64,000 nucleotides of DNA from Calothrix anomala FACHB-343 (lineage in GTDB: Bacteria; Cyanobacteriota; Cyanobacteriia; Cyanobacteriales; Nostocaceae), in contig NZ_JACJQG010000020.1 in assembly GCF_014696435.1 (NCBI RefSeq), positions 1-64,000 of the forward strand. The letters run 5' to 3'. Shown piece after piece: positions 45,283 through 54,895 of the stretch (positions within the stretch are counted from its first letter, which is position 1; every line of letters begins with the position of its first letter). Under the pieces are notes generated by a model, which ran no database searches, was not told the origin of the DNA, and saw nothing but the letters and a program-made list of their open reading frames with translations. A program made the position numbers and the translations under genes.

Positions 45283-45575
45283 AGAGCCACAAAAACTTTA
45301 CGTCTGTGGACAACAGACTAGCTTACTACTACTCATGTTTCCTCATGAAAAAAAATGTTCTGTAGAAAGATAAATCTCTCTAAATTGTTCAGAGGCTAAA
45401 CTCTAATTGTTTATTTGTCAAGAATCGGGAACGTTAAATAATGTAGCTATCTTACTACCTAAGATGTGCAAGAGGTAACCCCAGGCAAAGCTATTTTGGC
45501 AACAACGGGTAGTTTAACTGTATTTTTTATTTTAACTATCGATCTGTGGCAATTATTTTTATAGTGTTACAAATT

Positions 45576-46547
45576 TTAGCTAAACCAGACCAGCCATAGG
45601 GGAAGCGCTAGCAATAATCCCACAAAACTTAAGGCAATACTGCTGGCCAATAAACTGCGATCTAGGTCGTAAACTTCTGCCAAAATCAGTACAGAAAGTC
45701 CTGTGGGTGTTCCTGACATCAGTACTAGCACTAAACGTTGTTCGCCAATTATACCTAAATAAGTGGCACATAGACCCACTAATAGTGGCACTATCAAAAC
45801 TTTGAGCAGGCTGGCTACTAAAGCCATCTGAAAATTTTTCCAGCCTTTCATGGCTTGCATTCGCAGACCAACTAGCAATAAAGCAAAGGCTATGACTACC
45901 CAAACTGCTTGTTCTAAACCTGACTCAACTACTGGTGGCAATTTGATAAATTGAGTATTCAACCCAATAAAAAATGTCCACAAACTAGGGACAGTTAGCA
46001 AATCTCGCAACTGAATCCACCAATGATTTGTGGTTTGTCTGTTGCCAAAATAGCTGGCGATGAGAACAGCAATACCGTATGTGCCGACAACGTTGTTAGT
46101 TACACTAAATAATACTGCCCAATCCATATTGGCTGGGCCTGTCAGCACTTGTGCGAGTGTTAAGCCAACGAAGCCTGTATTACCTAAAATTGTCGCTAAA
46201 ATAAAACTGCCTAAACTGGCTCGGTCTAAGGAGTTAACGCTAGGTAAATCGAGATTTGTCTGTTCTAAGCTTGTTTGACGCTGGGCTAAAAATTGTAAAC
46301 CCCAGCCAATTAATGATGCAAGAACCAGACTCACAATTAAAATGAGGATAGCGATCGCAGGTATTAATCCCCCATGCGATGAATCTGTGTGACGGGCTAA
46401 AACAAAAAGTTGTAGAGGAACTCCTACCCAGTAAAGCATATACCCCAGTAATTTGAGAAAACTATCGGGTATAAACCGAGACAGTATCATTCCTAGACCA
46501 ATCCAGGTGAATAGAGGAGTATAAGCATTGACTAGGTTTTCAATCAT
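45576..46547 (-). CDS. AEC (auxin efflux carrier) family transporter
   Basis: 323 residues, about ten membrane helices in two halves. Family features include LGNTGFVGLTLAQVLTG in the first half and the second-half motif VLVLMSGTPTGLSVLILAEVYDLDRSLLASSIALSFVGLLLALPLW, which resembles the MPxGxNxxIxAxxY segment. The family includes malate, malonate and auxin transporters; the substrate here is unknown. The stop is followed by a gene-free stretch. Confidence 0.85.
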   Translation of the reverse strand: MIENLVNAYTPLFTWIGLGMILSRFIPDSFLKLLGYMLYWVGVPLQLFVLARHTDSSHGGLIPAIAILILIVSLVLASLIGWGLQFLAQRQTSLEQTNLDLPSVNSLDRASLGSFILATILGNTGFVGLTLAQVLTGPANMDWAVLFSVTNNVVGTYGIAVLIASYFGNRQTTNHWWIQLRDLLTVPSLWTFFIGLNTQFIKLPPVVESGLEQAVWVVIAFALLLVGLRMQAMKGWKNFQMALVASLLKVLIVPLLVGLCATYLGIIGEQRLVLVLMSGTPTGLSVLILAEVYDLDRSLLASSIALSFVGLLLALPLWLVWFS

Positions 46548-46555
46548 TTAGTCAG

Positions 46556-46575
46556 AGACGCGATTAATCGCGTCT
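46556..46575. repeat. Interspersed palindrome AGACGCGATTAATCGCGTCT
   Basis: Identical to the copy at 4055-4074. It is followed to 46690 by clusters of CAGTTGT- and TTGACTA-type heptamers. Confidence 0.8.
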
Positions 46576-46674
46576 GTACGGTTGTCAGTTGTCAGTTGTC
46601 AATCGTCAGTTGTTCAGTGTCAGTTGTCAAGGTTAATTAATTTGAATTAGAGATTGTTGACGGTTGACTGTTGA

Positions 46675-47400
46675 CTATTGACTATTGACTATTGACTGTT
46701 GAGTTTTGATTTTTGGTTTTAATTTACCGTCTTCGAGATGGACTATGCGATCGGCAATATCGAGGATGCGGTTGTCATGGGTGACCATGAGGATAGTACA
46801 GCCTTGCTCTTTAGCTAATTTTTGCATGAGGTTGACTACATCTCGACCAGATTGACTATCGAGGGCGGCTGTGGGTTCATCGGCTAAGACAATTGGCGGA
46901 TGGCTGACTAATGCACGAGCGATCGCTACTCGTTGTTTTTGACCGCCTGAGAGTTGATCGGGATAATAATGTAAGCAATGTCCTAATCCTACCTGCTCTA
47001 GGATCTGGGCTGAACGCATGAGTATTTCTGGTAATTCAATCTGCTGGTGTAATTCCAAGCCCATTTTCACGTTTTGGAGTACGGTTAAACTTCCATGTAA
47101 ATTATGTGCTTGAAAAATATAACCGTTATGCCGTCTCGCTGCTAATAGTTCTCTTGGACTAGCACCGCAGAGTTCCCTATCTAATATGCGCAAACTACCA
47201 GCTTGAGCAGAACGCAAGCCACCTACTAAGGTAAGAAGCGTAGTTTTACCCGATCCAGATGGCCCGGTCATAATAATAATTTCGCCGCTATTAATTTCTA
47301 GGTTGATATTAAATAAAACTTGCTTGCGGAGTTTACCGTGACCAAAATAGTGATGAAGATTTTTGATAGAAATGGGGATTGGGCATGGGGCATTGGGCAT
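46675..47400 (-). CDS. devA: DevA-family ABC transporter ATP-binding protein
   Basis: 241 residues with a complete nucleotide-binding domain: Walker A TGPSGSGKTTLL, signature LSGGQKQRVAIARAL, Walker B IVLADEPTAALD, H-loop MVTHDNRI. It is the last gene of a devB-devC-devA set on the minus strand. In heterocystous cyanobacteria DevBCA exports glycolipids through the outer membrane with TolC; many paralogues exist and their cargo differs, so the substrate is inferred. The C-terminal residues run into a TTGACTA heptamer repeat (SIVNSQ), indicating the repeat encroached on the gene end. Confidence 0.93.
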   Translation of the reverse strand: MPNAPCPIPISIKNLHHYFGHGKLRKQVLFNINLEINSGEIIIMTGPSGSGKTTLLTLVGGLRSAQAGSLRILDRELCGASPRELLAARRHNGYIFQAHNLHGSLTVLQNVKMGLELHQQIELPEILMRSAQILEQVGLGHCLHYYPDQLSGGQKQRVAIARALVSHPPIVLADEPTAALDSQSGRDVVNLMQKLAKEQGCTILMVTHDNRILDIADRIVHLEDGKLKPKIKTQQSIVNSQ

Positions 47401-47471
47401 GGGACAAGGGGGACAAGGAGGACAAGGAGGACAAAGGGGACTAATGACTAATGACTAATGACTAATGACAT

Positions 47472-48707
47472 TTAAAACATATCAGCAGGGTCGGTAGAAC
47501 GGAGTTTACGTGTAGCGATCGCTCCTGAAATTGCACACATAATTATTGTCAAAATTAATACTTGAAAAGCTCTAGCTATAGTCATATACATGGGTAAGTT
47601 TGTGGCATTGCGAGTCAGATAGTAAAGCCCTAAAGATACTGCTGTACCTGGAATAAAACCTAACATTGCCAAAATTACTGCTTCTTCAAAGACTATGCCT
47701 AATAGGTATAAATTGCGATAACCCATTGCTTTAAAGGTGGCATATTCTTTGACATGGGCGTTCACATCTGTAGATAGGACTTGATAAACCAGAATTACGC
47801 CTACAGAAAAACCCATTGATACACCTAAGTTAAAAATAAATCCGATGGGAGAGTTGGTACTCCAAAAGTCATTTTCAAATTCAATAAATTCTTCGTGGGT
47901 GAGTATTTTAACTTCATTTCCTAAATGAGATTTTAACTGTGCTATTACCTGTTGTTTATCAACACCTGGTTGGACTCGAATTAAACCAAGACTGACGCTA
48001 CCTGCTGGTTGTTGGGGAAGTAATCGCAGAAAGTTTTCATCACTAGTGATTAAAGTCCCGTCAGCGCCAAAGGAAGCACCAACTTTAAATAGTCCGCTAA
48101 TAGTTACTGTCTGGCGTTCGATTTCAGTTTTTATCGAGTTACCCTGTTCAATTTGGGTAATAGTTTGTTGATATTCTCCTCTTGCACCCCGATCAAAAAT
48201 GAAGCTGTATGGCTGTTTAATTGTCTGCAATTGTTGATTAACTTCTGGTAAGTTAAAAACTGGTTTATCTGGATTAAACCCAATAACGAGAATGTCTGTA
48301 TTTTTTCTGGTTTGGGGATTTTTCCAAACCATAATGCTGGTATAAATTCCCTCGGCTGACTTTACCCCTGGTACATCCATTGCTTGGTAAAGTCGCCTGC
48401 GAGAAAAGTTAGACATTCTTTGAAAGTTACGGCTATGGGAACCGATGACAACAATATCTGTGCGTAAACTGCGATGTAGTCTGGTGTTGCTGTCATATAA
48501 TGCACTTTGAAAGCCAAATTGCATAAACATCAGAACATCAGCAAAAGCAATTCCTGACAATGCTACTAGTAGGCGACTTTTTTCATGACTTAGTTGTAGC
48601 CATCCTAACGGTGTTCTTCGTTGCAATTGCTGGATGAATTGTTTCATAGGTTCTGATGGAGACATAATTTCGTAGTGAGTTAGCGCAGTCTTGGAGGTTT
48701 CCCCCAT
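47472..48707 (-). CDS. devC: DevC-family ABC transporter permease
   Basis: 411 residues. One N-terminal helix (LLVALSGIAFADVLMFMQFGFQ), a large periplasmic loop (about 60-280), then three C-terminal helices of the FtsX/MacB fold (GFSVGVILVYQVLSTDVNAHVKEYATFKAMGYRN, EEAVILAMLGFIPGTAVSLGLYYL, ILTIIMCAISGAIATRKL). It partners with DevA and DevB in a type I-like exporter. The gap of 71 bp to devA holds (GGACAAG) and (TGACTAA) heptamer arrays. Confidence 0.93.
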   Translation of the reverse strand: MGETSKTALTHYEIMSPSEPMKQFIQQLQRRTPLGWLQLSHEKSRLLVALSGIAFADVLMFMQFGFQSALYDSNTRLHRSLRTDIVVIGSHSRNFQRMSNFSRRRLYQAMDVPGVKSAEGIYTSIMVWKNPQTRKNTDILVIGFNPDKPVFNLPEVNQQLQTIKQPYSFIFDRGARGEYQQTITQIEQGNSIKTEIERQTVTISGLFKVGASFGADGTLITSDENFLRLLPQQPAGSVSLGLIRVQPGVDKQQVIAQLKSHLGNEVKILTHEEFIEFENDFWSTNSPIGFIFNLGVSMGFSVGVILVYQVLSTDVNAHVKEYATFKAMGYRNLYLLGIVFEEAVILAMLGFIPGTAVSLGLYYLTRNATNLPMYMTIARAFQVLILTIIMCAISGAIATRKLRSTDPADMF

Positions 48708-48794
48708 GAGTAACTAACGAACTCTAAGAGTTAGGACTTTATTCCTGTGTTTTATAACTACGAATGCATCAAAATTCATGTAGCAAATTGGATT

Positions 48795-49994
48795 TTAAAG
48801 TTGAATGATTACTTTGACTTGCATATTGGTAAATTTGGCGGCTTTATTACTGGAAGCTGGATCTAGACGCACGCGCACTTCAATTACTCGTCCATCAATG
48901 TTGCTGGAGGGATCGGTATTAACAACGTTTTGGCGGCGTACTTGTAAGCCAATCCAATCTACTGTTCCTTGTAATTGTTCGGGGAAAAAATCATTGATTA
49001 CTTGCACTTTTTGTCCTGGTTGGACTTTGCTGATATCGCTTTCGTAAACTTCAGCAATAGCGTACATTTGCTTAGTTTGTCCGAGATTAATAATTCCGTC
49101 GTCGGAAATGATTTCTCCGGGATGGGTATGAATTTCAAATACTTGACCATCTTGGGGCGATCGCACGTAAGCTTGTTGTAAGTTTACTTTGGCTACATTC
49201 ATGGCGGCTACAGCACGTTGCACTTCGGCTTGTGCTGCGGCGACATCTACACCGCGAACTTCTGCAATCTGTTCTAAGTTGGCGCTGGCTTCTTTAATTT
49301 GTTGCTGGCTGGCTGACTGGATTTGCTGTAACTCGGCTTTGGCGGCTTGTAAAGTTTTGCGTTCTGTTTCTAAATTGAGGCGTTTGCTGTCTTTTTGGGA
49401 AGCGGAAACGGCTCCTTGTGCGTATAATTGCTGATAGCGGTTGTCTTCTTCAGTGGCGTTTTTGACTTGAGCTTCCAGGCGTTCAATTGTGGCGATTTGG
49501 GATGCAATCTGGCCTTTGCGTTCAGCTGTTAAACGCGCGATCGCGGCTTTTTGGGCGACAATTTCACCTGGTTTGGCTCCAGCTTGGGTTTTGGCTAAAT
49601 TCGCCTGAGCTACTTTGACTTGTTCTTGTGCTTCTTGTAACGCTGCTTCTAAGCGATCGCGGCTGTCTAAAATTGCAATAACTTGATTTTTTTTGACTCT
49701 ATCTCCTTCTTTAACTAATAACTGTTCTACCCGGCTACCTTGGGCAGTTACAGTAGCAGAAATTTTAATTATTTCCCCCTTGGGTGATAGCTTGCCTAAA
49801 GCTGTTACCGTTTTAATTTCTGGTAGTTGTTTTGCTGTTATTTGTAAATTTGCATTCTCGGAATATCGCCACTTTTTTACTGTATAAAAGCTGATTCCGC
49901 TCGCTAATAAAGATGCAACCACACTGATAAAGAAAGATATACGCAGAATTGATTTAGGGGACAATCTGTACCCTAACTTTGAGTGTTGCACCAT
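48795..49994 (-). CDS. devB: DevB-family periplasmic adaptor (HlyD-like)
   Basis: 399 residues. N-terminal membrane anchor (ILRISFFISVVASLLASGISFYTV), lipoyl-like halves (ATVTAQGSRVEQLLVKEGDRVKKNQVIAILDS and YVRSPQDGQVFEIHTHPGEIIS), a long alpha hairpin (about 110-250, rich in EAQEQVKVAQANLAKTQAG and AELQQIQSASQQQIKEA) and a beta-barrel C-terminus. It links the DevCA pump to an outer-membrane channel. First gene of the set. The upstream 50000-50180 has TTCGTAA and GAATTTT heptamers but no certain promoter. Confidence 0.93.
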   Translation of the reverse strand: MVQHSKLGYRLSPKSILRISFFISVVASLLASGISFYTVKKWRYSENANLQITAKQLPEIKTVTALGKLSPKGEIIKISATVTAQGSRVEQLLVKEGDRVKKNQVIAILDSRDRLEAALQEAQEQVKVAQANLAKTQAGAKPGEIVAQKAAIARLTAERKGQIASQIATIERLEAQVKNATEEDNRYQQLYAQGAVSASQKDSKRLNLETERKTLQAAKAELQQIQSASQQQIKEASANLEQIAEVRGVDVAAAQAEVQRAVAAMNVAKVNLQQAYVRSPQDGQVFEIHTHPGEIISDDGIINLGQTKQMYAIAEVYESDISKVQPGQKVQVINDFFPEQLQGTVDWIGLQVRRQNVVNTDPSSNIDGRVIEVRVRLDPASSNKAAKFTNMQVKVIIQL

Positions 49995-50565
49995 ATATTA
50001 CCTCTTACTGGTGGCGCAGGAAGTTTAATAATTCGTAGTTCGTAATTCGTAATTCGTAATTATCGTACATAAAAGGGTTTAAGACCCCTACGTCTATACG
50101 TAGTATCATTTTCAGTCGGGTTTAAATCCCCGTCTGAAAATGTCTTTAATTTTGAATTTTGAATTTTGAATTTTGAATTGTTAACAAAGTTTTCCTGAAT
50201 CTAGATTTGGGCAGTTTGGAGAATTGGTATAGCATGATGTGAATTTATACAGCAAAAACAAGCCTTTCTGAAAATGGAAAGACTTATGTTTTTTTGAACT
50301 ACTTTTGTTGTTTAAACCTATGGCAGTATGTTAAATTAGAAAATTTTTCGTGGCTGTAACAGTGCCAACAGTCATAGTTAAATAATGAGATTTGGTGACT
50401 TTGGAATGGGGCATTGGGCATGGGGCATTGGGCATTGGGCATTGGGCATTGGGCATTGGGCATTGGGCATTGGGCATTGGGCATTGATTATTCTCCCTTG
50501 TCTCTCCTGTCTTCCTTGTCTCCCTTGTCCCCCTTGCTCCCTGCTCCCTGCCCCCTTTCCCTAAA
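49995..50565. repeat. Repeat-rich intergenic region
   Basis: (TTCGTAA) units near 50035-50060; a palindrome CATTTTCAG(T)CGGG / CCCCG(T)CTGAAAATG at 50108-50142; (GAATTTT) heptamers near 50152-50180; and a long (GGGCATT) array at 50409-50485. Some of these give artificial open frames. An imperfect hairpin AAGCCTTTC...GGAAAGACTT near 50260-50287 could be a terminator. No gene seen. Confidence 0.75.
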
Positions 50566-52560
50566 TCAACTCCAATTGCCAATTTCTGCTTCTGTCAATG
50601 GTTTCTCTAATTTGCTGTATTCTGTTTGTGCGGCGCGGAGTACGTGTTTCATCTGTACGGCTTCGCCAGCGTCGGCGGCTAGGAAGGCGGCATTAAGAGC
50701 GATGTTACGAATGTTACCGCCGGCTACGTTGAGGCGGGCTAATTTAACTACGTCTAAGTCGGCTATGGGTGTGTTGGGTGGAAAGATTCGCCGCCAAATT
50801 TCGGCTCTTTGGGCGGCGTCGGGGAAGGGGAATTGCACAACGAAGCGAATGCGGCGGAGGAAGGCGGTATCAATGGCACTTTTTAGGTTGGTGGTTAATA
50901 AGGCTAATCCTGGGTAGGATTCCATGCGTTGTAGTAGATAGCTGACTTCTATATTGGCATAGCGATCACGTGCATCTTTTACTTCAGAGCGTTTGCCAAA
51001 TAAAGCATCGGCTTCATCAAATAATAAAATTACTCCGCCTTGTTCGGCAGCATCAAAGACTCGGCGTAAATTTTTCTCTGTCTCGCCAATATATTTACTA
51101 ACTACTGATGATAAATCTATGCGATACAAATCAAGCCGTAATTGATTCGCTAAAACTTCTGCCGCTAAGGTTTTACCTGTACCGCTCGCACCTGCAAATA
51201 AGGCACTAATTCCTAAACCTCGCGCACTCTTCCCGGCAAATCCCCATGTGTTATATACAGTACTTCTCTGACGGACATGGGCAGCAATATCACGGAGAAT
51301 TTGTTTTTGGGTTTCTGGTAATACTAAGTCTTCCCAATTGGCAACTGGCTCAATCCACTGGGCTAATTCATCTAAGCGCGGTCTTGCTTGAATGCGGCAA
51401 GCATCCCATAAAATATCAGTAAGGTTGTTATTTTGTGACTGTGCTAATTGTCCTGCGGCTTCAGCACAAGCAGCGTGAATAGTTGCGGGGCTAAGGTTAA
51501 ACTGTTCGACTAAAATTTTTACTTGTCCGTTAAGTTGGGGCGCAATGTCGGATAATGCTGCTTGCCAAACTGCGCTTTGTTCTTTGGCGGTTGGTTGCTG
51601 GATGTCAAAACTAACTAATAGGCGTTGGGGTAAACGCATTCTTTCGCGGCTGTTGATGAAGATATAGCCATTGGTGCGTTCGATGAAATGAGCGATCGCA
51701 TTTAATCTGGCGGCATCATTTATATCTAGTTCATCGCAATCTATAATTAAAGCACTTTTACTTAATATCGTTTCCCGCGTCCACAGCCGAATCAAGTTAT
51801 CTAATTCTGATGGTAGTAAAGGTATGACTTGGGCAGGCATTACCCACAAATGCATTTTCTGGATCTGACAAATTTGACTGGCGATCGCTCTTTTACTACT
51901 GCTTTCATTACCACATAATTGCACTATTGGCAAGGTAGTAGTTTTAGTTTGATTCCAGACGGCTGTAACTTTTTGGGCTAAAGCGGCGTGTGATGGCACT
52001 AATTCACCCAACTGGGGTACAGGTTCGATAATTCCAGCGAGGCGTTCGTCTAGATATTGAATACCTACTAAATAATGGAGAATGCGTTCGTCAAGTCTCA
52101 GGGGGCTAAGGGTTAAGGTGTGAGCTTCCCCGACTTGAATTAAGCGCCAACGCCTTAAAGCTGCGTTAGGTGCGATCGCATCCCAATGGGGGTAAGCAAG
52201 GGCGGCTAAAGCTAAACTAAGAGTAGGATAAGCTTTTTGGGCATCTCCTTGAGCGATCGCGCACAACCGCGCAAAATCTCCGTTTAATTCCATCCCAGCA
52301 CACAATAGTAATAAATCCCGTTCAAAGCCGGATAGCTCAAATAATCGGCAGAGATTCTCTAAAGCTGATGGTGCAGGCATAGCCGCAGCTGCTTGCTGTA
52401 CAGCTTGTTGTCTGGCGGCGGCTTGGGCTGTTAGCTCCGGTGGATGGGGTAAACTCGTCGTATAACTTTCTAACGCACCACGTACCACGGCTAAAGCGGC
52501 TGAGAGATATTGCTGGTTTGCGTCGTGCCAATTCTGGTTAATAAATGTTTCAGTATTCAT
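50566..52560 (-). CDS. AAA ATPase of contractile-injection-system type (Pvc15-like)
   Basis: 664 residues. The N-terminal half (about 1-400) is helical with a degenerate P-loop-like region; the second half is a classical AAA module: Walker A LFAGASGTGKTLAAEVLA, Walker B GVILLFDEADALFGKRSEVKDARDRYAN, arginine finger region FLRRIRFVVQFPFPD. This FGKR(S/T)EVKD(A/S)xDRYAN form is typical of ATPases encoded with extracellular contractile injection systems. The start codon overlaps the stop of the DUF4255 gene by 4 bp, so the pair is translationally coupled. No sheath, tube or baseplate genes are visible here. Confidence 0.85.
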   Translation of the reverse strand: MNTETFINQNWHDANQQYLSAALAVVRGALESYTTSLPHPPELTAQAAARQQAVQQAAAAMPAPSALENLCRLFELSGFERDLLLLCAGMELNGDFARLCAIAQGDAQKAYPTLSLALAALAYPHWDAIAPNAALRRWRLIQVGEAHTLTLSPLRLDERILHYLVGIQYLDERLAGIIEPVPQLGELVPSHAALAQKVTAVWNQTKTTTLPIVQLCGNESSSKRAIASQICQIQKMHLWVMPAQVIPLLPSELDNLIRLWTRETILSKSALIIDCDELDINDAARLNAIAHFIERTNGYIFINSRERMRLPQRLLVSFDIQQPTAKEQSAVWQAALSDIAPQLNGQVKILVEQFNLSPATIHAACAEAAGQLAQSQNNNLTDILWDACRIQARPRLDELAQWIEPVANWEDLVLPETQKQILRDIAAHVRQRSTVYNTWGFAGKSARGLGISALFAGASGTGKTLAAEVLANQLRLDLYRIDLSSVVSKYIGETEKNLRRVFDAAEQGGVILLFDEADALFGKRSEVKDARDRYANIEVSYLLQRMESYPGLALLTTNLKSAIDTAFLRRIRFVVQFPFPDAAQRAEIWRRIFPPNTPIADLDVVKLARLNVAGGNIRNIALNAAFLAADAGEAVQMKHVLRAAQTEYSKLEKPLTEAEIGNWS

Positions 52561-53831
52561 GAAATTATCACCTGTGGTGCATCATATTCCCCAGCTTGAT
52601 TAAGATGTAGTGGACTTTCCGCCCCGTCTACTCGCACCCTAACTAAGTAAGTTCCCGGTTTAATATCTGTGACAGGAATTGTGATGGCGTCAGTATCTTC
52701 ATTTATTAATGTAACTGGGAAAGAATAAAAACTCGGATTTTGATTTAACATTTCATGAAGTAGTAAAACTAATCGCTGTGTCTTGCCTACTTTCGGTTGA
52801 AATTTCACCGTTATTTTAGCTGCGCGTAAATTTTCCCCAGTGTTTACGACTTCAGCAATGGCTACTGTAATCTGTGGATGCAGTACAAAAGCTGTGATAT
52901 TTGATTCAATTTCCTGCTTTTGTTTTTGGTTTCCCATTGTCAGGTGAACAACTTGTACACCATGTACGCCTACAGATAAATCTGATGGTACTAAAAGACT
53001 AATTTGAGTTTCTTTCACATCTTCGGGGACAACTAATTTCTCCGAATTATCTAAGCGGATTTTGGTAATTTCACCGCGTAACCGTTTCCCGCGAATGACT
53101 AAGGTACTGTTAGTAACTATTAATTGTTCTGGTTCGGCTGGGGCGATAACTTGCTCGATGATTGGTTGGGAAGATAGAACAGATAAACCTTCAGCTTGAT
53201 AAGCATCATTACTCTCAATTAAAACCATCGATGCTTGATAGCTAGCCGATGGGCGATAGTGAGTTTGTAATGCTGACCAAAGTTTAGAAGTATCTTCCAT
53301 ATTAAAAAACTCTGGGGACAGTTTAATCTGTCCAATTTGTTCGGCTAAATCAGAGACAGATACACTAGCTAATGCTTGGGAAAAAACATTGGCGCTACTT
53401 CTAGTCGCGGCATTTTTTAAAGCATTTTCAATGGCACTAGTAGCGATCGCGGGTGTTTTATGCAAAAGTTGCATAGCATAGCCGAGTAATAGCTCTGCTT
53501 GAAAATCTTTAGCACCATAAGCTGTGAGTAAATAATGCAAATCTAAAGCCAGTGGCGGATTAGTCGTGCGGGAATTTTTACCGATACGTGAACTTTTGCT
53601 CCGAAACTCTGGAGACACCCAATCAACATTGCGATTTTGTGTCACTTGATAAAGAAATAAATTCAGTTGCGCTCGCTCATCAGTTCCGACTGTAATTAAA
53701 TCTGGTGGGAGAGCTGTGACAGTCACATCACCCACACTCGCCGTAATTGAGTCACTGACTAAACCATTTTCCAGCACGTCTTTTAAGACTGCTGTAACGG
53801 CGGCTATCGAGAGTGCATTACTCATCCTCAT
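52557..53831 (-). CDS. DUF4255 / Pvc16-type protein (contractile injection system tail terminator-like)
   Basis: 424 residues. The N-terminal 180 residues (ALSIAAVTAVLKDVLENGL...PDLITVGTDERAQLNLFLYQVTQNRNVDWV...LALDLHYLLTAYG...AELLLGYAMQLLHKTP) match DUF4255, found in tail-terminator proteins of phage-tail-like particles. The second half has Ig-like beta domains (TNSTLVIRGKRLRGEITKIRLDNSEKLVV and later PGTYLVRVRVDGAESPL). It is the first gene of a pair with the AAA ATPase. The role in sheath termination is family knowledge, and its partner genes would have to lie outside this window. Confidence 0.85.
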   Translation of the reverse strand: MRMSNALSIAAVTAVLKDVLENGLVSDSITASVGDVTVTALPPDLITVGTDERAQLNLFLYQVTQNRNVDWVSPEFRSKSSRIGKNSRTTNPPLALDLHYLLTAYGAKDFQAELLLGYAMQLLHKTPAIATSAIENALKNAATRSSANVFSQALASVSVSDLAEQIGQIKLSPEFFNMEDTSKLWSALQTHYRPSASYQASMVLIESNDAYQAEGLSVLSSQPIIEQVIAPAEPEQLIVTNSTLVIRGKRLRGEITKIRLDNSEKLVVPEDVKETQISLLVPSDLSVGVHGVQVVHLTMGNQKQKQEIESNITAFVLHPQITVAIAEVVNTGENLRAAKITVKFQPKVGKTQRLVLLLHEMLNQNPSFYSFPVTLINEDTDAITIPVTDIKPGTYLVRVRVDGAESPLHLNQAGEYDAPQVIIS

Positions 53832-54895
53832 TCCTCACATACAGCACTTATGAATTGTTAAGAGCAGGCAAAACTGAGACAACATTTTTCCGCAATACTT
53901 GCAACATTCTGCTCAATGGTAATTCCCGATAAAGATGAGAAAATATACAATTTACTATTGTCAAGTAGCTATTTATCTATTCAATGTAACGTTCTAAGAA
54001 ATTTAATATTGGCGTTCTTAATTTTGATTCATCAATAATCAGCACAAAGCTGGCTTGATGCTCGATTGCATAAATCCCGAATGACAAATTTATTTCGCTT
54101 TGCGTGTCAGTTGTCAATTGTCAGTTGTCAGTTGTTTTTTGAAAGGAGTCTAATACCCCATCCATGTCTTGAAAAATTCACATCTAAGGAAGCCTTATCT
54201 CTGACTTTTCGCTTTATGGGTGGTTTTTACAAATCTTTGCTACTGACCACTGACTACTGAACTACTGACAAAACTCCATCCCTTTATAGGTGGAGTTTTT
54301 TATTCACTTAAGAGAACTACTGAAACAGAGTATGAGTGCGTTGTCAAGCCAATTTTGATATATTTTCAGAATTTCCGTCTTTTTTCTCGCTCATGCTCTG
54401 TCATCAAGGTGTAAGTCCTGGACTGAAGTCTTGAATTCAAAACAATGCGCATCAAAAAATTAATACCATAGACTATTAGTTCATTTTTCTACAATCCAGA
54501 GAAAAGAACTGACAATCTCAGACTAAAGTATAGGTGAAGAACTGATTCACCCATCAAGATTAATAACAATTTGCTATTACTGAGTCAAGAAGTAATAATT
54601 TTTACTTAATACTCATTTTGCTCCTAACTTGAGTAGATTAAATTTAACATGAGGAACAAGTTAACAAGATCTCCAGTCTTGTATTTAAGGTTTTATTAAG
54701 CATTGGGATAGGATAAGTAGTATTTGTTGAACTTCATTAATATGTTAAGCTGGACGTAGAACATTAACTAAATATCAGTAAAATAAAATACTAGTATTTA
54801 ACTAGATATTTTGTAGAAAAAAATTGGCTGCGTAAATAATCTTTACTTTTTGTTAGTAGTTAAAATTATCAAGTAACTAGGATCGGTTCGATCAA
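53832..54895. other. Long intergenic region with repeat and one terminator-like hairpin
   Basis: 1064 bp. It contains (CAGTTGT)-type heptamers near 54107-54133 and a hairpin AAAACTCCA...TGGAGTTTTT at 54270-54300 ending in a T run, which looks like an intrinsic terminator on the plus strand although no gene precedes it. A small plus-strand transcript ending there is possible. The rest is AT-rich and must carry divergent promoters for the Pvc16-type gene and the kinase. Confidence 0.5.

Noticed and set aside
50299-50917. Open frames across the (GGGCATT) array
   Set aside because: The MPNAQCP-type peptides are produced by the heptamer array, and the plus-strand frame lies opposite the AAA ATPase gene.
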